Shown piece by piece: positions 25,179 to 33,108 of a stretch of DNA of 64,000 bases. Origin of the DNA: Ereboglobus luteus (GTDB lineage: Bacteria > Verrucomicrobiota > Verrucomicrobiia > Opitutales > Opitutaceae); the NCBI RefSeq assembly GCF_003096195.1, contig NZ_CP023004.1, positions 1,406,501 to 1,470,500 on the forward strand, in the 5' to 3' direction. The notes beneath the pieces were generated by a model. It had not been told where the DNA came from, ran no database searches, and was given only the letters and a program-made list of their open reading frames with translations. Each line of letters begins with the position of its first letter. The first letter of the stretch is position 1. Both the position numbers and the translations under genes were made by a program.

Positions 25179-25618
25179 TGCGCGCGGAAGTTGTCCCCAA
25201 AAAAGTGGGGGAGAATTCCACGCATCATCTGGACAACACGCATGCGGACGTGTCAAAGGTTGCCGCCATGTCAGGTGCCTTCCCATGCCATGGTATGGCC
25301 GTTCAGCCTGACAACCGTCCGTGTTGTTACTGCTGCCGAAATACGAACGCCTGCTTTGCTCCAAGCAAGCCGGCGGTCAAGGCATCAAGCGGCACGGACA
25401 ACGAGCCACCTCGGCAAGATAGCCTGCTTGTTGATGTGGAGGAGGCATGCCGCCTGCTGGGCGGCATTGGCCGCACCTCTCTTTGGCGATTGGAAAAACG
25501 AGGTCTGATCAACCAAGTCAAAATTGAGATGAAGCGAGCTCTCTATTCGCGCAAACAGCTCGAGAAATATGTGAGCGGTCAGGTCGCTGTGGCGGCAAAA
25601 CGTAGCTGGCGGCCGTGA
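25175..25618 (+). CDS. AlpA/excisionase-like HTH protein
   Basis: A 147-residue protein; two adjacent ATGs (25175 and 25178) overlap the relaxase stop, with GGAGG a few bases upstream. The C-terminal 70 residues form a DNA-binding helix-turn-helix of the MerR/AlpA/excisionase type: LLVDVEEACRLLGGIGRTSLWRLEKRGLINQVKIEMKRALYSRKQLEKYV. The N-terminal half has a CCYCC cysteine cluster and looks unstructured. It ends the four-gene mobilisation operon, with a terminator 49 bp on. Role inferred: regulation or excision of the element. A decayed relative of its middle part lies at 27670-27935. Confidence 0.75.
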   Translation: MMRAEVVPKKVGENSTHHLDNTHADVSKVAAMSGAFPCHGMAVQPDNRPCCYCCRNTNACFAPSKPAVKASSGTDNEPPRQDSLLVDVEEACRLLGGIGRTSLWRLEKRGLINQVKIEMKRALYSRKQLEKYVSGQVAVAAKRSWRP

Positions 25619-25666
25619 TGCGGCGTGCTTGGAGCATAACGCTCATACTCAAAGGGCGTTTCAATT

Positions 25667-25707
25667 CGGAAACCGCGGCCTTCTTCGTTGCGGTTTCCGC
25701 TTTTTTG
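25667..25707 (+). terminator. Rho-independent terminator of the mobilisation operon
   Basis: A perfect 10-bp stem (CGGAAACCGC at 25667-25676, complement at 25690-25699) with a 13-base loop is followed by CTTTTTTG. It lies 49 bp after the HTH gene. The remaining space to the IS end at 25873 holds only a short ORF, MKSHAETITGK..., at 25784, which is interrupted by the IS. Confidence 0.88.
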
Positions 25708-25872
25708 CAGAGCGGGTGTCTCCATACTGGTGCATTTATCGAGGTCGCAGTGCAAAGGGCCTGCATGCCGAAGGCATTCTCATCATGAAATCACACGCGG
25801 AAACCATTACCGGAAAACTGGAAAAATTTTCCACGCTTCATACGCTTGGCAACTCGCATGAGGACGCATTAA

Positions 25873-27627
25873 CCTAAAAAGGAAAATGAAAAAGAGAGTA
25901 AAATGGGGATAAACGTGGTAAGGACAGGGAGATGGAAGCCCCGACACGCCCAATTTCCGCTCACCCTGCGGGTGAGTCGCCAAACAGTCCTGCAAACGGG
26001 GCCTACCCGCCGGGCAACTGGCCGGTGGACACGCCCGGCGGACGTTTTTACGCGGAATGGGACGACCATGCGCCAGTTACCCGGGAGGGACAATTGATTT
26101 TCTTCTTCCAGTTTTTGCAAACCGGCGGGCGCTGGGAGGAGTTTTTGCGAGATTGCCCGCTGCATTACACGGGCAACCGGGGCAGCGGAGCGCCCAGGGT
26201 GATGGGCACGGTGCTGCTCAGTGTGTTGTGCGGCCACTGGCGTTACGCGCACATCAACGCGGTGCGCGGCGACGGGGTGAACCCCGGGCTTTTGGGCGTG
26301 GAGGGCACGGTGAGCGAGGACGCGGTGCGCCTGGCGATGCGCCGCATTGACGAAAAAGCCGGCCTCGAGTGGCTCTCGGCGCAAATCCTCGGAAGCATCG
26401 CGCCGGCGTTGATGCTGCCATGGGTTCTGGACATCGACGTGACGGTCAAGCCGCTCTACGGGCATCAGGAGGGGGCGGCGATAGGCTACAATCCGCAAAA
26501 CCCCGGACGGCCCAGCCACGTTTACCACAGCTATTTTGTGTCGGGGCTGCGCATCAGCCTGGGAGTGGAAGTGCGACCCGGCAACGAGCACGCCGCGGCC
26601 AGGGGCCTGCCCGGACTCTGGCGGATGCTCGAAAAGCTCCCCCGCCACCAATGGCCCCTGTTCGTGCGCGGGGACTGCGGCTATGGAAACGAAACGGTGA
26701 TGCTCGAGCACGAGGAGCGCGGCCTGCCGTATCTGTTCAAGCTGCGCCACACCGCCAAGGTCAAGGAACTGGTCAAGCACATGATGCGCCAGGGAGCGCT
26801 CTGGCAGGATTGCGGCGATGGCTGGAGCGCGATGGAAACGACCCTGCGACTGGGCGGCTGGACCCGCGCGCGCCGCGTGGTTCTGGTGAGGGAAACCCCC
26901 GCGCGCGCGCCGCTCAAGCAACCCGGCAAACCCAGGCGCGGCAAGGACCGCCAGGGCAACCTGCCGCACGCCACAGGCGATGGCTGGGACGCGCAACCCA
27001 CGCCCTGGTGCGGCAAAATCTCGGTGCTTTGCACCAGCCTTGACGGGCGGGACTTCCCCGCGCAAGCCATGCCCCGGCACTACCGCGAGCGCGCCGACGC
27101 GGAGAACAACTTTGACGAGCTCAAAAACCAATGGGGGTGGAACGGCTATGCGAGCAGACACTTGGGCGGGAGCCGCCTGATGGCCAACCTCGTGGCGCTG
27201 TTTTACAACTGGTGGACGCTGTATTTGCGCTTCTACGACGAGGAGCGCCACCGCGAGGCAATCCGCGCGCGCCCGATGCTCATGGCCGCGGTGGGACGGC
27301 AAACCCAAAGCGGCGGCCAGCGCACCGTCAAAGTAAGCCTCGTGCATGAGAAAGGCGCGTTGATCGCGCAAGCCGTCAGCCGTATCAGCAACGAGTTAAC
27401 GCGCATCAGCGCCATCACGGAGCGATGGAGCGCGCATCAACGCTGGACGCTGCTGCTGACGCGGTTATTGCGGCGATTGCTTGGCGGCAAGTGGCTGCCA
27501 GACCTGCCGCCGGACGCGCAATTGCTGCTCAGCGGGTAGCAAAACGCCCGCCCCGCCATCCCGACACCTCCGACACGACCACGCGCTGCCGTGTCGCTCC
27601 TTCAACGCGCCCATTTTCCTTTTTAGG
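25873..27627 (+). mobile_element. IS1380-type insertion sequence, complete
   Basis: A 1755-bp element with perfect 16-bp terminal inverted repeats, CCTAAAAAGGAAAATG at 25873-25888 and its complement at 27612-27627. It is flanked by a 5-bp direct repeat ATTAA (25868-25872 and 27628-27632). CC ends and a 4-5 bp AT-rich duplication are typical of the IS1380 family. One long transposase gene fills it. Intact ends and an undamaged frame suggest recent insertion. Confidence 0.92.
25932..27539 (+). CDS. DDE transposase, IS1380-type
   Basis: A 535-residue transposase with AGGGAG 6 bases before the ATG. The RNase-H-like catalytic core shows the first Asp in PWVLDIDVTVKPLYGHQEGA, the second in FVRGDCGYGNETVM, and the Glu in YRERADAENNFDELKNQWGWNGY, a YREK-like box that identifies the IS4/IS1380 group. 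The N-terminal 100 residues (HYTGNRGSGAPRVMGTVLLSVLCGHWRYAHI) also fit IS1380. The gene is uninterrupted. Family placement rests on these motifs plus the target duplication; a database comparison would settle the exact IS name. Confidence 0.88.
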   Translation: MEAPTRPISAHPAGESPNSPANGAYPPGNWPVDTPGGRFYAEWDDHAPVTREGQLIFFFQFLQTGGRWEEFLRDCPLHYTGNRGSGAPRVMGTVLLSVLCGHWRYAHINAVRGDGVNPGLLGVEGTVSEDAVRLAMRRIDEKAGLEWLSAQILGSIAPALMLPWVLDIDVTVKPLYGHQEGAAIGYNPQNPGRPSHVYHSYFVSGLRISLGVEVRPGNEHAAARGLPGLWRMLEKLPRHQWPLFVRGDCGYGNETVMLEHEERGLPYLFKLRHTAKVKELVKHMMRQGALWQDCGDGWSAMETTLRLGGWTRARRVVLVRETPARAPLKQPGKPRRGKDRQGNLPHATGDGWDAQPTPWCGKISVLCTSLDGRDFPAQAMPRHYRERADAENNFDELKNQWGWNGYASRHLGGSRLMANLVALFYNWWTLYLRFYDEERHREAIRARPMLMAAVGRQTQSGGQRTVKVSLVHEKGALIAQAVSRISNELTRISAITERWSAHQRWTLLLTRLLRRLLGGKWLPDLPPDAQLLLSG

Positions 27628-27669
27628 ATTAAAAACGGTCACTGGGGGGCGGGTTCTCACACCGATTCC

Positions 27670-27935
27670 TCGAGTCCGATTGTCGGTCTTGTTGCTGTTG
27701 TTACCACAACTCGAACATGAGCCACATGCCCACAAAACCGACCAACGAAGTTTTTGGTAACGCGGGAGCGGACAATCCCCGGCAAGACGGTCTGCTTGTT
27801 GGTATGGATGAGGACTGCCGCCAGCGTGGATGCGTCCTTGGCTCGGCCAGATTGCGAAAAGTAACAGCGGTTGGTCCAATCGTTTTTACTGGGATTACCC
27901 TTCCCCCTATTGTGCACATGTATGTTGCGTAATGG
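27670..27935 (+). pseudogene. Decayed copy of the AlpA-like HTH gene
   Basis: The frame at about 27723 reads MPTKPTNEVFGNAG then NPRQDGLLVGMDEDCRQ, clearly matching PRQDSLLVDVEEACRLLG of the intact protein at 25175; the DNA also aligns (CGGCAAGA...CTGCTTGTTG...TGCCGCC). After that the similarity is lost by small indels and the HTH is destroyed. It lies just outside the right end of the IS. The rest of the gap 27540-28199 contains one hairpin (28074-28106) and nothing else I recognise. Confidence 0.6.
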
Positions 27936-28073
27936 TGAGGTTTACAAAATGTGCGCTAAATTCGCGCTCCACCCTTTTGTCAAATATTCCGCAGCGACGC
28001 GGCAATGACATCATTCAGCAGTGGTAAATGAACATGTCCTCTTGGAGATGTTTTTTGCGTTGATGCGACATGT

Positions 28074-28106
28074 CGCAAGCCGCGGCCCTTCGGCCTCCGG
28101 CTTGCG
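28074..28106. other. Hairpin before the 28200 gene
   Basis: Arms CGCAAGCC and GGCTTGCG (28074-28081, 28099-28106) enclose a second inner stem around CCCTTCGGC. It resembles the hairpin at 29370-29402 in sequence and position relative to the next accessory gene. It may be a terminator of lost upstream genes or a shared leader element. Confidence 0.5.
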
Positions 28107-28199
28107 CGGGTGTGTTGGGCTGATCGCCCCTTGCATGGCTCTTTTATAATCGTCCGCAGTCCGCGGCGGTGGGGCTCGTGCGGGGGCTTTCTCAAACAC

Positions 28200-29354
28200 A
28201 TGAATATACAACATAACGTCCCCCTGAAGTTCGTCACAGAAACAGGGGAAATCAAACTGGCGCCTGAAGGATTTCTGCGCCTTTTTCGCGCGGCCCAAAC
28301 CGCGCAAACATCAACCGGCGGCGAGCGCCGCGCCGCTCTCACGAAGGCCGCCATGTTCGACGGATTCACTCCGACAGCCGCCCAAGTCAAAACGCTCGAA
28401 CGCATCGTCTCTCCGGACCCCGGGACGAAACGCTCCGACCGCGACGCGGCATTGGAGTTGCGCTTCGACACACTCACCATCAGCGCGGATGGCACCGCGT
28501 TTACCCGGCTCTACGGCATCGCGATAGACTTCACTCCCGACGAGGGCTGGGCCTACACCGGCTGCGTCGTGCCATACAAATCAATCGACGCCATGATCGT
28601 CGCGATGAGGGAGGACCTCAAGTCTCCCCCGGATGAATCCACGACCGAGGATCGCTGGATACTCGTGCGCCGTCACGAGGTGCTCAACCTCATCGCATCC
28701 TCGCTCTTCACCACGATGACACGCGAGGAGTTTGCCAGCGAGGTTCGCACTTTCCTTGAGGGCAAATCGCTCACGGGGGACGGTGGCGTCACCCACGCGC
28801 TCGTCGAAATCCGTCCCGATGAACATGGCGCCTTGCGACGGCCCGAGCACAAGCATGGCAGTCTTGACCAAGCGTTCCTTGAGTCATTTCGAGAGTTCTT
28901 CGACGCGCTGCCGGACCAGCCCGACATCGAATGGCAGGTTGACGCCTACTTCCACGCCAGAACCAGGCTCGAGCGCGAAATCTCCCACGAGGTGTGGCTG
29001 CGCCTGCCGGCGATTTTGAGGGCCATCTGGAAGGCGGACAAAATCGAGGACGCCTTCCAGTGGGTCGAGGCGGACGCTGACGCGACGGAAACCACCGGGC
29101 TGACGAAAGCCGAAAGTGTCATCGTCAACAACCTCCTGGACAAAATCGTCGAGATGGAATCGCCGCCGTCGCAGGGCGTGAATCCCTTTTATTCCTTCGT
29201 CACCGACAGGTTTGGAGCTTTCACCTCGGGGACATGGCCGGAGGCGGATGAGTTCGGAAAACTGCCGGCGGTGAAACGGCGCATTGCGAAGGAAAAAATC
29301 ATCGAGACGTTCGGATGGGTGGAGCTTTTGCCGCTTCCGGACGATTGCATCTGA
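28200..29354 (+). CDS. Hypothetical protein of the island
   Basis: Start at 28200 (MNIQHNVPLKF) gives 384 residues; the open frame extends 90 bp upstream but into the hairpin region. The protein is soluble, acidic and without signal peptide. Visible blocks are a region with tandem Asp/Arg-rich helices (PDPGTKRSDRDAALELRF), then EDRWILVRRHEVLNLIASSLFTTMTREEFASEV, suggesting helical bundles. No family is recognised. It is followed after 16 bp by a hairpin and then a smaller hypothetical gene; both may form cargo of the mobilisable element. Confidence 0.7.
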   Translation: MNIQHNVPLKFVTETGEIKLAPEGFLRLFRAAQTAQTSTGGERRAALTKAAMFDGFTPTAAQVKTLERIVSPDPGTKRSDRDAALELRFDTLTISADGTAFTRLYGIAIDFTPDEGWAYTGCVVPYKSIDAMIVAMREDLKSPPDESTTEDRWILVRRHEVLNLIASSLFTTMTREEFASEVRTFLEGKSLTGDGGVTHALVEIRPDEHGALRRPEHKHGSLDQAFLESFREFFDALPDQPDIEWQVDAYFHARTRLEREISHEVWLRLPAILRAIWKADKIEDAFQWVEADADATETTGLTKAESVIVNNLLDKIVEMESPPSQGVNPFYSFVTDRFGAFTSGTWPEADEFGKLPAVKRRIAKEKIIETFGWVELLPLPDDCI

Positions 29355-29369
29355 GCTGATGTGGCAACA

Positions 29370-29402
29370 CGGGAGCCGCGGTCCTTCGGGCCGCGGCTCC
29401 CG
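29370..29402. terminator. Strong hairpin after the 28200 gene
   Basis: Perfect 12-bp arms (CGGGAGCCGCGG at 29370-29381, complement at 29391-29402) with loop TCCTTCGGG, followed by GCATGTTTTG. It is probably a terminator, although the T-run is short and displaced. Confidence 0.6.
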
Positions 29403-29494
29403 CATGTTTTGCCCCGCGGGCGTCCTTGCGCGCGGCTTTTTGTATTCATCCGAAATTTCGGCTGAAGGGTTCGCGGGCGAAGACACCCGAAACA

Positions 29495-29944
29495 ATGACA
29501 AGCACCAAACCATGTATCATAAAATTGATACAATCCTCCGGGCGCACTGTGCCCGTTCCCATCGCGCTCCTGCGCGGTCTCCGAAGCATCCATATCTATG
29601 GAAAACACGAAACCGAGGCCGATGACGCCAACGCCGCCGAGGAGGGCTTCCGCCAACTCGACAACGACATCGACATCACCGACGCCCAAGCGCGCACGAT
29701 CACCGCCTTGACGACGATGAACAGGGGCACCCGCACCAACGACTACGAGACGCTTCTCGAAGCCGGAGTCCCCGAGGCTGTCCTCGATGTCAGCGGCAGA
29801 ACAATCATCCATGACGGAAAACACATCATCGTTTTCACGCCAAAAAATGGATGGAGGGTGAAAGGCTCCAAGGCGGACTACGCGCCAACCTTGGCGCACC
29901 TGCTCGCCTCGATTCACGGCGAAACGCCACCGTTGTTTGAGTAG
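29495..29944 (+). CDS. Hypothetical protein of the island
   Basis: Start at 29495 (MTSTKPCIIKLIQSSGR) gives 149 residues; the frame is open to 29426 upstream. It is soluble, with the strand-rich start KLIQSSGRTVPVPIALLRGLRSIHIYGKHE and an acidic middle (EADDANAAEEGFRQLDNDIDI). The second half has VLDVSGRTIIHDGKHIIVFTPKNGW. No conserved domain is recognised. It is followed by a good hairpin terminator at 29959-30019, so it ends a transcription unit. Confidence 0.65.
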   Translation: MTSTKPCIIKLIQSSGRTVPVPIALLRGLRSIHIYGKHETEADDANAAEEGFRQLDNDIDITDAQARTITALTTMNRGTRTNDYETLLEAGVPEAVLDVSGRTIIHDGKHIIVFTPKNGWRVKGSKADYAPTLAHLLASIHGETPPLFE

Positions 29945-29958
29945 GCGCGCAGACTGAC

Positions 29959-30019
29959 AAACCGCCCGCCGACCGGCTTTGAGGAAACAATTCCGCGAGC
30001 CGCGAGGCGGGCGGTTTTT
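29959..30019 (+). terminator. Terminator after the 29495 gene
   Basis: 12-bp arms AAACCGCCCGCC (29959-29970) and its complement (30006-30017) with a long inner loop, followed by a T-run (30015-30019). The remaining bases to 30168 carry the conserved motif at 30083-30112. Confidence 0.7.
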
Positions 30020-30082
30020 GACCGGGGTTTATGCGAAGTCGGTCGTGAAAACGTTGTCACATCAATCCATCAAAAGTAAGCT

Positions 30083-30112
30083 ATCAATAGTAGTATCTTC
30101 TTGCCATCGGAA
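30083..30112 (+). promoter_or_regulatory. Conserved upstream motif, copy 1
   Basis: ATCAATAGTAGTATCTTC then TTGCCAT lies 57-86 bp before the ParA-like gene. Nearly the same sequence is found at 31456-31480 before the second gene with this N-terminal domain. Conservation of non-coding sequence suggests a shared promoter or operator. Confidence 0.55.
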
Positions 30113-30168
30113 CCTGTGATGAAACACTCACGCATGTCTCGCCCCGCACAATTCCAACCACAACCATC

Positions 30169-31098
30169 ATGACCCAGCACTCCATCTCGCCGGCGGACAC
30201 ATCCGCCACGCCGGACAACAAAAAACACGTTCCCACGCGCCGCGAGCGACTGTATGCGCATATCGGAAAACTCCTCGGAATCACCCCGCGACAGTTGATC
30301 ACCCGCTCGCAACTGAACGCGGAAGTCGCCAGGGCGCTCCGCGATTTCAAAATTGTCCCTCAGGACAGCGCCGCCGGCGACGCGTCCGTCGGCGCTTGCA
30401 AAAACCAAACGAAAAACACCGCCATCTTTTTCATCCAGAGCAAGGGCGCCCTCGGCAAAACTTTTTGCTGCGCGCATCTCTACGAATACCTGAAAAACCT
30501 CGGTCACAAATTTCTCCTGCACAACGCCGATTCAATCAGCGGGGAACTCGTAAAAATTTTCCCCGAGACAATCCCCAACCGCCTCAAGATAGATCGCTTT
30601 GAAAACCAGGACTTGCTTTTCGATTCCCTGCGCGAAGGAAAAAATATCATCGCCGACTTCGAGGGTGGCTTCGCTGTAATAGACGCAATCCTGGATGTGT
30701 TTATCGGCAAATTTGACTTCGAGGCATTCTGCAACGAAACCGGCACCAAACTCATTTTGATCGTCCCCGTCGATGGCGGCCACGCCAACACCAAATGCTG
30801 GCTCGATCTCAAAAACGCATTTCCCTGGGCCACATTCTATCAAATCAGAAGAGCGGACGATGATTCGCCGCGCGCGAAATACCCCGAACACCCGCCCGGA
30901 CGGACCCTCTTCATACCTCACTTGAGCGGAGGCGATCCCGTGAAGCTCGCCTTTTACAGGGAGGGACTGACAGCCAACATGCTCGCCAATCGCCTCGACA
31001 TGATCGACGCGATCAACGCCAAGGTTTTCAGGGATATGCTCTACCGGGAGTTTGCGAAACTTCTGAATCACATCCCGTCGCCGGGCACGCGCCGGTGA
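30169..31098 (+). CDS. ParA-like ATPase
   Basis: A 309-residue protein. An N-terminal domain of about 60 residues (RRERLYAHIGKLLGITPRQLITRSQLNAEVARALRDFKIV) recurs alone at 31566. Then comes a ParA/MinD-type P-loop: AIFFIQSKGALGKTFCCAHLYEYL, where KGALGKT is the deviant Walker A (residues 92-98). Later GKNIIADFEGG supplies the Walker-B-like Asp and LILIVPVDGG the following strand. Such ATPases position or partition mobile DNA. No parB is adjacent here, but the ParB-like gene at 22851 is in the same island. Assignment to the superfamily is good; the role is inferred. Confidence 0.75.
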   Translation: MTQHSISPADTSATPDNKKHVPTRRERLYAHIGKLLGITPRQLITRSQLNAEVARALRDFKIVPQDSAAGDASVGACKNQTKNTAIFFIQSKGALGKTFCCAHLYEYLKNLGHKFLLHNADSISGELVKIFPETIPNRLKIDRFENQDLLFDSLREGKNIIADFEGGFAVIDAILDVFIGKFDFEAFCNETGTKLILIVPVDGGHANTKCWLDLKNAFPWATFYQIRRADDDSPRAKYPEHPPGRTLFIPHLSGGDPVKLAFYREGLTANMLANRLDMIDAINAKVFRDMLYREFAKLLNHIPSPGTRR

Positions 31099-31143
31099 TT
31101 TGCCCTGGACGCAACCGCGGGCGTGCCGCGCCGCCGGCTGCGA

Positions 31144-31404
31144 TCAAAGCTTCAGCTTTTTGAGCAGTGTTGACGGAGGCTTGCCCAGCGCCCGGCACAC
31201 ATCGGCGAGCAGGGCGACAGTGATGGTGCGCTGCCCGCGCTCGATGAAACCGATGTAGGAGCGGTGGATGCCGGCCTCGTGCGCGAAATCGTCCTGGTTG
31301 AGGCCGATTTTCTTGCGCTCGGCGGCAATCAGCCGTCCGAGCTTCTCGGAGAGCTCCTTCTTGTGTTTGCGCCTCTCGGCGCGGCGTTTTTCACCGGACT
31401 TCAT
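31144..31404 (-). CDS. XRE-family HTH regulator
   Basis: Start at 31404 (MKSGEKRRAERRKHK) gives 86 residues; the frame is open to 31443. A complete Cro/CI-type helix-turn-helix is seen: LGRLIAAERKKIGLNQDDFAHEAGIHRSYIGFIERGQRTITVALLADVCRALG. The basic start may be an arm that contacts DNA. It lies divergent from the small gene at 31566 with the conserved motif 31456-31480 between them, so it could control that promoter. Confidence 0.85.
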   Translation of the reverse strand: MKSGEKRRAERRKHKKELSEKLGRLIAAERKKIGLNQDDFAHEAGIHRSYIGFIERGQRTITVALLADVCRALGKPPSTLLKKLKL

Positions 31405-31455
31405 GCGGGCACACTGGCAAAAATGGCATAAGGAGTCACCCATGAATAATAGGAC

Positions 31456-31480
31456 ATCAATAGTAGTTTATCCTTGCCAT
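31456..31480 (+). promoter_or_regulatory. Conserved upstream motif, copy 2
   Basis: ATCAATAGTAGTTTATCC then TTGCCAT, matching copy 1 at 30083 in sequence and in distance to the start of a gene with the same N-terminal domain. A further shared stretch (TGAAAACACTCGC-like) follows both copies. Confidence 0.55.
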
Positions 31481-31565
31481 GCAATTTCCCGTGAAAACAC
31501 TCGCCACGCACGATTCGGAAACGCGCACCTGGCCCGCGCCAAAACAGCGCTCATTTAAATCATTT

Positions 31566-31775
31566 ATGACACCACCGCCAAACGAGCCGTCAAACCGACA
31601 CCCCTTTGAAGATTTTTTCAACGAGCCGGAGAATCAAAGCGCTTTCCTCAAGTTCCGGATAAGGCTGCATGCATTCATCGGCAGACTCCTTCGCATACCG
31701 CCGCCACGGTTTATCACCCGCGCACAACTCGACGCGGAAATCGATAAAATCAACAGGGATTTTAAAATATTATAA
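31566..31775 (+). CDS. Stand-alone copy of the ParA N-terminal domain
   Basis: Start at 31566 gives 69 residues. The C-terminal 45 (RLHAFIGRLLRIPPPRFITRAQLDAEIDKINRDFKIL) match the N-terminal domain of the ParA-like protein at 30169 residue by residue over the IGKLL..ITRSQLNAE..RDFKI pattern, and the chain stops where the ATPase part would begin. It may be a truncated duplicate, or a genuine small partner that competes with the ATPase. The upstream motif is conserved too, which favours duplication of the whole gene start. Confidence 0.55.
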   Translation: MTPPPNEPSNRHPFEDFFNEPENQSAFLKFRIRLHAFIGRLLRIPPPRFITRAQLDAEIDKINRDFKIL

Positions 31776-31898
31776 TGCATTCGATTCGTCGGATTCTTGT
31801 TTTTCCAAGGCACCGGCGAGCGCGTAAAAGCGCAACCACCGCAATCTCCCCCTCCACTCCACCGCAACACCAACATCACCGATTTTATCAAAATCAAC

Positions 31899-32759
31899 AT
31901 GACACAACGCGCACGCAAAGACAGGCGTCCCAAGGCCGGCCGCCGGATAATCCTAAGCCGGAAAACATTCGATAAAATCGCAGCCCAAGCGGACTCCGTC
32001 GAAGACTTCGCTAAAAAAATTCTCGCCGCCGGAAACGAAAACCCGGCTTGCGAAATTCCCCACGGCATCCCCGCCGGCTCGGCGGACATTTCCGCTGACC
32101 GGGCCATAAATAAATCGATCGGCAAAATCCTCGCGCGACCGAAGAGGAGCCGCGCAAAGAATCCGCACACAGCAAGGGTTCGTGAACTGCTCGCCGCCAC
32201 GCTGCGCGACGAAATCGTCCAGTCAGTTCCAGTCCTCGTCCAAACCTACCTCATTGGGGCGATGAAAATTTACCAGGCCGAGCACAATAAATGGGCCAGA
32301 AATGGCACCTGCACCGTCACCAACGACGTTGGCTCGAAGACAAGCAACGCCGCCACCGTCACGGTAAACGCAGCCGGCAAGCCGCCCGTCATCAACAGCC
32401 AGCTGCAAAGCATCACGGTTGCCCAAGGCAACACGTTCACGCTCGCGGTCACGGCCTCGGGAACGGGCCTCAGCTATCAGTGGAAAAAGAACGGCGCCAA
32501 CATCGCCGGCGCCACATCGAGGACATACTCGAAGGTGGCCGCAACCACTGACAACGGCAACTACACCGTCACGGTTAGCAACGCCTACGGCTCAACCCCT
32601 AGCAGCGCAGTTACCGTGACCGTCACCACAAGTGGCGGCAACACCGGCGGCAATAATAACAGCTCGTCCGGTGGCGGCGGCGGTGGCGGAGCCCCCTCGT
32701 TCCTCTACGTCGCCGGCCTTGCGATCGCCGGACTGCTCAAGCGGCTCGCGAAGCGCTAA
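31899..32759 (+). CDS. Chimeric ORF: cytoplasmic island protein fused to Ig-like/GGGAPS tail
   Basis: Start at 31899 (MTQRARKDRRPKAGRR), 286 residues. The first ~130 residues are basic, helical and have no signal peptide. From about residue 131 (NGTCTVTNDVGSKTSNAATVTV) the sequence becomes the end of a secreted protein: one complete Ig-like domain (SYQWKKNGANIAGATSRTYSKVAATTDNGNYTVTVSNAYG) and the glycine-rich tail GGGGGGGAPSFLYVAGLAIAGLLKRLAKR. A protein without signal peptide cannot use such a tail, so the fusion most likely marks a deletion joint near 32290. Its product, if any, is not expected to be functional. Confidence 0.6.
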   Translation: MTQRARKDRRPKAGRRIILSRKTFDKIAAQADSVEDFAKKILAAGNENPACEIPHGIPAGSADISADRAINKSIGKILARPKRSRAKNPHTARVRELLAATLRDEIVQSVPVLVQTYLIGAMKIYQAEHNKWARNGTCTVTNDVGSKTSNAATVTVNAAGKPPVINSQLQSITVAQGNTFTLAVTASGTGLSYQWKKNGANIAGATSRTYSKVAATTDNGNYTVTVSNAYGSTPSSAVTVTVTTSGGNTGGNNNSSSGGGGGGGAPSFLYVAGLAIAGLLKRLAKR

Positions 32760-32883
32760 CCAAGCATCACACCAACGATTCAAAGCCTCCAAGGGTAAGG
32801 CCTTGGGGTCTCTTTATACACATGAAAACATTCATACAACTCACACCACTTGACAGCAACAACCAAATGCCGCATCATCCGCT

Positions 32884-33108
32884 ATGATGACACTTAATTG
32901 GGACAATTGCCCTGCCGTCTCACGCTCCTCCGATGTGATGAGCGGAGCGGTCGTTTTCGCTGGCACTCGAGTCCCCGTGTCCGCCCTTTTCGAAAACATC
33001 GAGGGAGGAGCCACTATAGACGACTTTCTATCGTGGTTTGAAGGTGTCACAAAAGAACAAGTGAACGAGGTGCTTGAGTTCGCAACCAGCAGCCTCGCAC
33101 CCGCATAA
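32884..33108 (+). CDS. DUF433 antitoxin-like protein
   Basis: A 74-residue DUF433 protein (ISGTRVPV-type core seen as GAVVFAGTRVPVSALFENIEGGATIDDFLSWFEGVTKEQVNEVLEFA). The family has a winged-HTH-like fold and is commonly the antitoxin partner of DUF5615 PIN-like proteins. It directly precedes and overlaps such a gene. Its stop TAA (33106-33108) overlaps the expected start of the partner. Two ATGs (32884, 32887) are possible starts. Confidence 0.85.
   Translation: MMTLNWDNCPAVSRSSDVMSGAVVFAGTRVPVSALFENIEGGATIDDFLSWFEGVTKEQVNEVLEFATSSLAPA

Noticed and set aside
28074-29402. The two similar hairpins as integron attC-like recombination sites
   Set aside because: There is no integron integrase, no conserved core sites at the arms, and each hairpin is simply placed like a terminator.
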